Shown here piece by piece: positions 60,457 through 64,000 of a stretch of 64,000 nucleotides of DNA. Origin of the DNA: Pseudomonas sp. PICF141. Lineage in GTDB: Bacteria; Pseudomonadota; Gammaproteobacteria; Pseudomonadales; Pseudomonadaceae. Where the stretch lies: assembly GCF_002286815.1 (NCBI RefSeq), contig NZ_MUNM01000078.1, positions 62,001 through 126,000 on the forward strand, given 5' to 3'. The notes beneath the pieces were generated by a model, which was not told where the DNA came from, ran no database searches, and was given only the letters and a program-made list of their open reading frames with translations. How positions within the stretch are numbered: the stretch's first letter is position 1; every line of letters begins with the position of its first letter. The translations under genes and the position numbers were made by a program.

Positions 60457-61878
60457 ATGAGTGGACAAAACTCGCATTCAGGCGAGCTGAAACGCGGCCT
60501 GAAAAATCGCCATATTCAACTGATCGCCCTCGGTGGCGCGATCGGTACCGGGTTGTTTCTCGGCTCGGCCGGCGTGCTCAAATCCGCCGGCCCGTCGATG
60601 ATCCTGGGCTACGCCATCTGCGGCTTCATCGCTTTCATGATCATGCGCCAACTGGGTGAAATGATCGTCGAAGAGCCAGTCGCCGGTTCCTTCAGCCACT
60701 TCGCCCACAAATACTGGGGCGGTTTTGCCGGCTTCCTGTCGGGCTGGAACTGCTGGATCCTGTACATCCTGGTGGGCATGTCCGAGCTGACCGCGGTCGG
60801 CAAATACATCCATTACTGGGCGCCGGACATCCCGACCTGGGTCTCGGCAGCCGGTTTCTTCGTATTGATCAACCTGATCAACCTGGCCAACGTCAAAGTC
60901 TTTGGCGAGGCCGAGTTCTGGTTTGCGATCATCAAGGTCGTGGCCATCGTCGGCATGATTGCGCTCGGCAGCTACCTGCTGGTCAGCGGCGACGGCGGCC
61001 CCCAAGCCTCTGTCACCAACCTGTGGGAACACGGCGGCTTCTTCCCGAACGGCGTCGGCGGACTGGTGATGGCCATGGCCATCATCATGTTCTCCTTCGG
61101 TGGCCTGGAAATGCTCGGTTTCACCGCTGCCGAAGCCGACAAACCGAAAACCGTGATCCCGAAGGCGATCAACCAGGTGATCTACCGGATCTTGATTTTC
61201 TACATCGGCGCATTGGTGGTTCTGTTGTCGCTGACCCCTTGGGACAGCCTGCTGACGACGCTGAACGCGTCCGGCGATGCCTACAGCGGCAGCCCGTTCG
61301 TGCAAGTGTTCTCGATGCTGGGCAGTGATACCGCCGCGCACATTCTCAACTTCGTGGTCCTGACCGCGGCGCTGTCGGTATACAACAGTGGCACCTACTG
61401 CAACAGCCGTATGCTGCTGGGCATGGCGGAACAGGGCGATGCGCCGAAGGCCCTGTCGAAGATCGACAAGCGTGGCGTACCGGTGCGTTCGATTCTGGCT
61501 TCGGCCGCCGTGACCCTGGTCGCGGTGCTGCTGAACTACCTGGTTCCGCAACATGCGCTGGAACTGTTGATGTCGTTGGTGGTGGCCACCCTGGTGATCA
61601 ACTGGGCGATGATCAGCTTCTCGCACTTCAAGTTCCGTCAGCATATGAACAAGACCAAACAGACGCCGTTGTTCAAGGCCCTGTGGTACCCGTACGGCAA
61701 CTATGTTTGCCTGGCGTTCGTGGTGTTCATCCTTGGCGTGATGCTGCTGATCCCGGGCATCCAGATCTCGGTGTATGCGATTCCTGTGTGGGTCGTCTTC
61801 ATGTGGATCTGCTACGGCATCAAGAACAAGCGCAGTGCGCAGCAGGCGTTGCTGGCCGCGGGTTCCACCGCGAAGTAA
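60457..61878 (+). CDS. aroP: aromatic amino acid transporter AroP-like (APC family)
   Basis: A 473-residue inner-membrane permease of the APC amino acid transporter family with 12 membrane segments. Hallmarks are LKRGLKNRHIQLIALGGAIG near the N-terminus, GTGLFLGSAGVL, and GFTAAEADKPKTVIPKAINQ in the middle. It is closest in look to AroP/PheP, but the exact substrate is not proven. The ATG at 60457 gives MSGQNSHSGELKRGLK. Upstream are a 20-aa ORF and a CA motif. A terminator follows at 61899. Confidence 0.85.
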   Translation: MSGQNSHSGELKRGLKNRHIQLIALGGAIGTGLFLGSAGVLKSAGPSMILGYAICGFIAFMIMRQLGEMIVEEPVAGSFSHFAHKYWGGFAGFLSGWNCWILYILVGMSELTAVGKYIHYWAPDIPTWVSAAGFFVLINLINLANVKVFGEAEFWFAIIKVVAIVGMIALGSYLLVSGDGGPQASVTNLWEHGGFFPNGVGGLVMAMAIIMFSFGGLEMLGFTAAEADKPKTVIPKAINQVIYRILIFYIGALVVLLSLTPWDSLLTTLNASGDAYSGSPFVQVFSMLGSDTAAHILNFVVLTAALSVYNSGTYCNSRMLLGMAEQGDAPKALSKIDKRGVPVRSILASAAVTLVAVLLNYLVPQHALELLMSLVVATLVINWAMISFSHFKFRQHMNKTKQTPLFKALWYPYGNYVCLAFVVFILGVMLLIPGIQISVYAIPVWVVFMWICYGIKNKRSAQQALLAAGSTAK

Positions 61879-61898
61879 GTGCAAAGCGCAGAAACAAC

Positions 61899-61924
61899 AA
61901 ACCCGGCCATGTGCCGGGTTTTTC
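61899..61924 (+). terminator. Rho-independent terminator of the aroP-like gene
   Basis: Stem AAACCCGGC / GCCGGGTTT with a 5-base loop and a short T-run, 21 nt after the stop. Confidence 0.88.
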
Positions 61925-61946
61925 ATTTGTGGGTCCATACAAAAAC

Positions 61947-62039
61947 CTGTGGGAGCGTGGCTTGCCCGCGATTCAGGCGCCGCGGTTCATCAGGCAAACC
62001 GCGTTATCGTTCATCGCGGGCAAGCCACGCTCCCACAGG
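61947..62039. repeat. REPIN-type repeat, GTGGGAGCGTGGCTTGCCC family
   Basis: Arms CCTGTGGGAGCGTGGCTTGC and complement face each other, with further pairing CGCGGTT / AACCGCG inside. It is the second copy of the family at 56590. Confidence 0.88.
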
Positions 62040-62099
62040 GGCCGCATTCCTTCTGTCTATTCGCGGTATCCTGCTTGTTCTGAATACGGACCTTTTTCC

Positions 62100-62513
62100 A
62101 TGCTGGTGATTTCCAACAACGTGCATCTGCCGGATGCCGAGATCGAGTTGACGGCCATTCGCGCCCAGGGCGCCGGTGGGCAGAACGTCAATAAGGTTTC
62201 CAGCGCCGTGCACCTGCGCTTCGACATTCCGGCCTCATCCTTGCCCGAGTTCTACAAGGAGCGGCTGCTGGCGCTGCGTGACAGTCGCATCACCAGCGAC
62301 GGCGTGTTGATCATCAAGGCCCAGCAATATCGTACGCAGGAGCAGAACCGTGCCGATGCGCTGGAGCGCCTGACCGAGTTGATCCTCAGCGCCACCAAGG
62401 TCGAGAAGAAGCGCCGTCCGACCAAACCGACACTCGGTTCGAAAAAGCGTCGGCTCGAATCAAAGACCAAGCGCGGCAGCATCAAGGCTGGGCGCGGAAA
62501 GGTCGACTTTTAA
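62100..62513 (+). CDS. arfB: alternative ribosome-rescue factor / peptidyl-tRNA hydrolase ArfB
   Basis: A 137-residue release-factor-like protein. The catalytic GGQ lies in RAQGAGGQNVNKVSSAVHLRF. The basic C-terminal tail (KKRRPTKPTLGSKKRRL, SKTKRGSIKAGRGKVDF) inserts into the empty mRNA channel of stalled ribosomes in this family. The ATG at 62100 gives MLVISNNVHLPDAEIELTAIR. It overlaps the convergent MFS gene by 4 nt. Confidence 0.93.
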   Translation: MLVISNNVHLPDAEIELTAIRAQGAGGQNVNKVSSAVHLRFDIPASSLPEFYKERLLALRDSRITSDGVLIIKAQQYRTQEQNRADALERLTELILSATKVEKKRRPTKPTLGSKKRRLESKTKRGSIKAGRGKVDF

Positions 62514-63709
62514 CGCGCTTCTCTTTCTTCACGATACTTTGGCGCCTGCCGGTACAAGTAAACGCTTAGTATCAATCCGCTCAAAGCGGCGAGGGCGGCA
62601 AACAGAAAGATCGAGGCAAAACCAAACCCCGCAGCTATCGCGCCGGCCAGCGGCCCGGTGATCCCCAGCGACAAATCGATGAACAACGAATACGCCCCGA
62701 CTGCCGCGCCACGGCTGGAGGCGGGTACCAGGTTAACCGCTTCCACGCCCAAGGCCGGGAACACCAGCGAAAAACCGAAACCGCTCAGCGCCGCGCCGGC
62801 CAGTGCCCAATGGGCATCGGGTGCCAGCCACAGCAGCAACAGCCCGAGGGTTTCCACCGAGAGGCAGGCAATCGCCACGCGAAAGCCGCCGAGGCGATTG
62901 ATCAGGTTGCCGAACAACAATCGCGCACCGATAAAACTGGCGCCAAACAGGCTCAGGCACAGTACCGCGTTGGACCACTGCTGAGTGGCGTAATACAGGG
63001 TGATGAATGTGGCGATGGTGCCAAAGCCGATGGAACCCAAGGCCAGGCCACAGCCGTGAGGAAACACCCGCCCCAGCACGTGCATGAACGGCAGGCGTTC
63101 GCCGGCTACGATCGGTGCAGCGGTTTTTGGCCAGGCCAGCGCCAGGCCCAGAATGGCCAACAGCACGATGCTAACGCCCATGCTCCACAACCCCAGCTGA
63201 TTCACCAGCAGCACCCCCAGCGGTGCGCCGACCGCCAGCGCGCCGTAACTGGCGATGCCGTTCCAGGAGATGACCTTGGCGGTGTTCGCTGCGCCGACCC
63301 GGCCGATGCCCCAGCCGATCGAACCGGAACCGACCAGGCTTTCTGCGCTGCCGAGCACCAGCCGGCCGATCAACAGGCTGATCAGGCTTAACATCGGCAG
63401 GCTTTGTGTCCAGGCCGAAATCAACATGAATACTCCGCTCAAACCGCAGCCGGCGAGGCCATACATCACCGCCAGTTTACTGCCCTTGTTATCGATGATG
63501 CGCCCGGCGTAAGGACGGCTGAGCAGGGTGGCCAGGTATTGCACGCTGATCACCAGCCCGGCGATCACGGCGCCGAAGCCTAAGTCGCTGTGGACATAGC
63601 CGGGCAACACGGCCAAGGGAATGCCGATATTCAGGTAACCGATGAAGGTGAACAGGACGATGGAAACGACTTGCAGCGTGACCGCCATGGGGCGCTGGGT
63701 TTCTGGCAT
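62510..63709 (-). CDS. MFS transporter (YhhS/YfcJ type)
   Basis: A 399-residue inner-membrane transporter of the major facilitator superfamily with 12 membrane segments. The loop motif RPYAGRIIDNKGSK between segments 2 and 3 is the MFS signature. The general form fits the UPF0226 (YhhS/YfcJ) group of efflux-type carriers; the substrate is unknown. Confidence 0.88.
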   Translation of the reverse strand: MPETQRPMAVTLQVVSIVLFTFIGYLNIGIPLAVLPGYVHSDLGFGAVIAGLVISVQYLATLLSRPYAGRIIDNKGSKLAVMYGLAGCGLSGVFMLISAWTQSLPMLSLISLLIGRLVLGSAESLVGSGSIGWGIGRVGAANTAKVISWNGIASYGALAVGAPLGVLLVNQLGLWSMGVSIVLLAILGLALAWPKTAAPIVAGERLPFMHVLGRVFPHGCGLALGSIGFGTIATFITLYYATQQWSNAVLCLSLFGASFIGARLLFGNLINRLGGFRVAIACLSVETLGLLLLWLAPDAHWALAGAALSGFGFSLVFPALGVEAVNLVPASSRGAAVGAYSLFIDLSLGITGPLAGAIAAGFGFASIFLFAALAALSGLILSVYLYRQAPKYREEREAR

Positions 63710-63812
63710 GGGTAAAGGTCCACGGGGCAGCAGGATAGATAGGCTGCTTATGATAGCGGCGTGGACGGTCGCGGGGCGTGAAAAAGTAAAACTATTTGGC
63801 GGGCTGGGATAA

Positions 63813-63995
63813 TCAGGATTTTGCGGGGGCTACCAGGTGCGTAGTGACCAGGGCGGCCAAGGCGTTTTCTTCACTGCCGAAGCGGGCCAGCAGCGCGGCT
63901 TGTTTCTCGGGGGAAAGGCGGTTCCAGATCTCGATCATCTTCTCGGCGGTGCCGATCAGGACGCTGGCCTGGGCTTCAGTGAAATCATCGCTCAT
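63813..63995 (-). CDS. small hypothetical protein (60 aa)
   Basis: A 60-residue helical protein starting MSDDFTEAQASVLIGTAEKM and containing IWNRLSPEKQAALLARFGSEE. Its composition is that of a real soluble protein. The upstream region is cut by the window edge, so the ribosome-binding site cannot be checked. Function unknown. Confidence 0.65.
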   Translation of the reverse strand: MSDDFTEAQASVLIGTAEKMIEIWNRLSPEKQAALLARFGSEENALAALVTTHLVAPAKS

Positions 63996-64000
63996 GGTGC

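Noticed and set aside
60478..61938. Long open frame (486 codons) antisense to the aroP-like gene
   Set aside because: Composition is that of an antisense shadow (His, Asp, Gln rich) and the permease on the other strand is clear.

Overview
This window reads as a chromosomal segment of a fluorescent, plant- or soil-type Pseudomonas (P. fluorescens group). The reasons are the gacS-cysM-rlmD-relA-mazG block, the fabAB genes beside a PA1611-like hybrid kinase, the recQ-MarR-FimV-like block, the trkH/Cpx block, and many intergenic REP/REPIN-type inverted repeats of several sequence families. I see no rRNA, tRNA or CRISPR array.

Layout. 1-8.2 kb: the start of gacS (leftward), a decayed DUF1016 nuclease gene, then cysM, rlmD, relA, mazG and a DUF2058 gene (rightward), covering cysteine synthesis, 23S rRNA methylation and stringent response. 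8.6-15.6 kb (leftward): fabA-fabB behind a candidate TetR-type operator, and an overlapping operon of TonB receptor, periplasmic binding protein and hybrid kinase. 15.8-24.5 kb (rightward): gpsA, DUF4389, sixA, then a lipid-type cluster (acyl-CoA synthetase, hotdog thioesterase, two alpha/beta hydrolases, GST, DUF4892, AI-2E permease) behind a perfect 28-bp palindrome. 24.5-33.6 kb (leftward): lapG-lapD and two large Ig-like-repeat proteins, each preceded by an almost identical lux-box-like dyad. 33.7-39.7 kb: YbaN and UPF0149 proteins, recQ, a MarR regulator and a FimV-like protein.

39.75-41.0 kb is a complete IS3-family element, flanked by a 3-bp target duplication, that has jumped into a REPIN. 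41.1-48.7 kb holds an Rdx-family protein, an EamA transporter, two AraC regulators, a UDP-diacylglucosamine pyrophosphatase-like phosphoesterase, an HD/PhnZ-like and an Mpo1-like protein, trkH and a nitroreductase. 48.8-52.2 kb (leftward) is an envelope-stress set: response regulator, Spy/CpxP protein with an upstream CpxR-type GTAAA repeat, and sensor kinase. 52.3-58.1 kb: yciI-yciB divergent from the RNase AM-like PHP gene, yciO, scpA, scpB and rluB.

58.3-60.4 kb is the most unusual place. A 45-codon gene with a very strong Shine-Dalgarno is followed by a stable hairpin and then an M29-aminopeptidase-like gene. This resembles a minimal ribosomal-peptide (RiPP) locus, next to an AT-rich divergent intergenic region. 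On the other side, two further unlisted small ORFs precede an aromatic amino acid permease (aroP-like). The window ends with arfB, an MFS transporter and a 60-codon gene.
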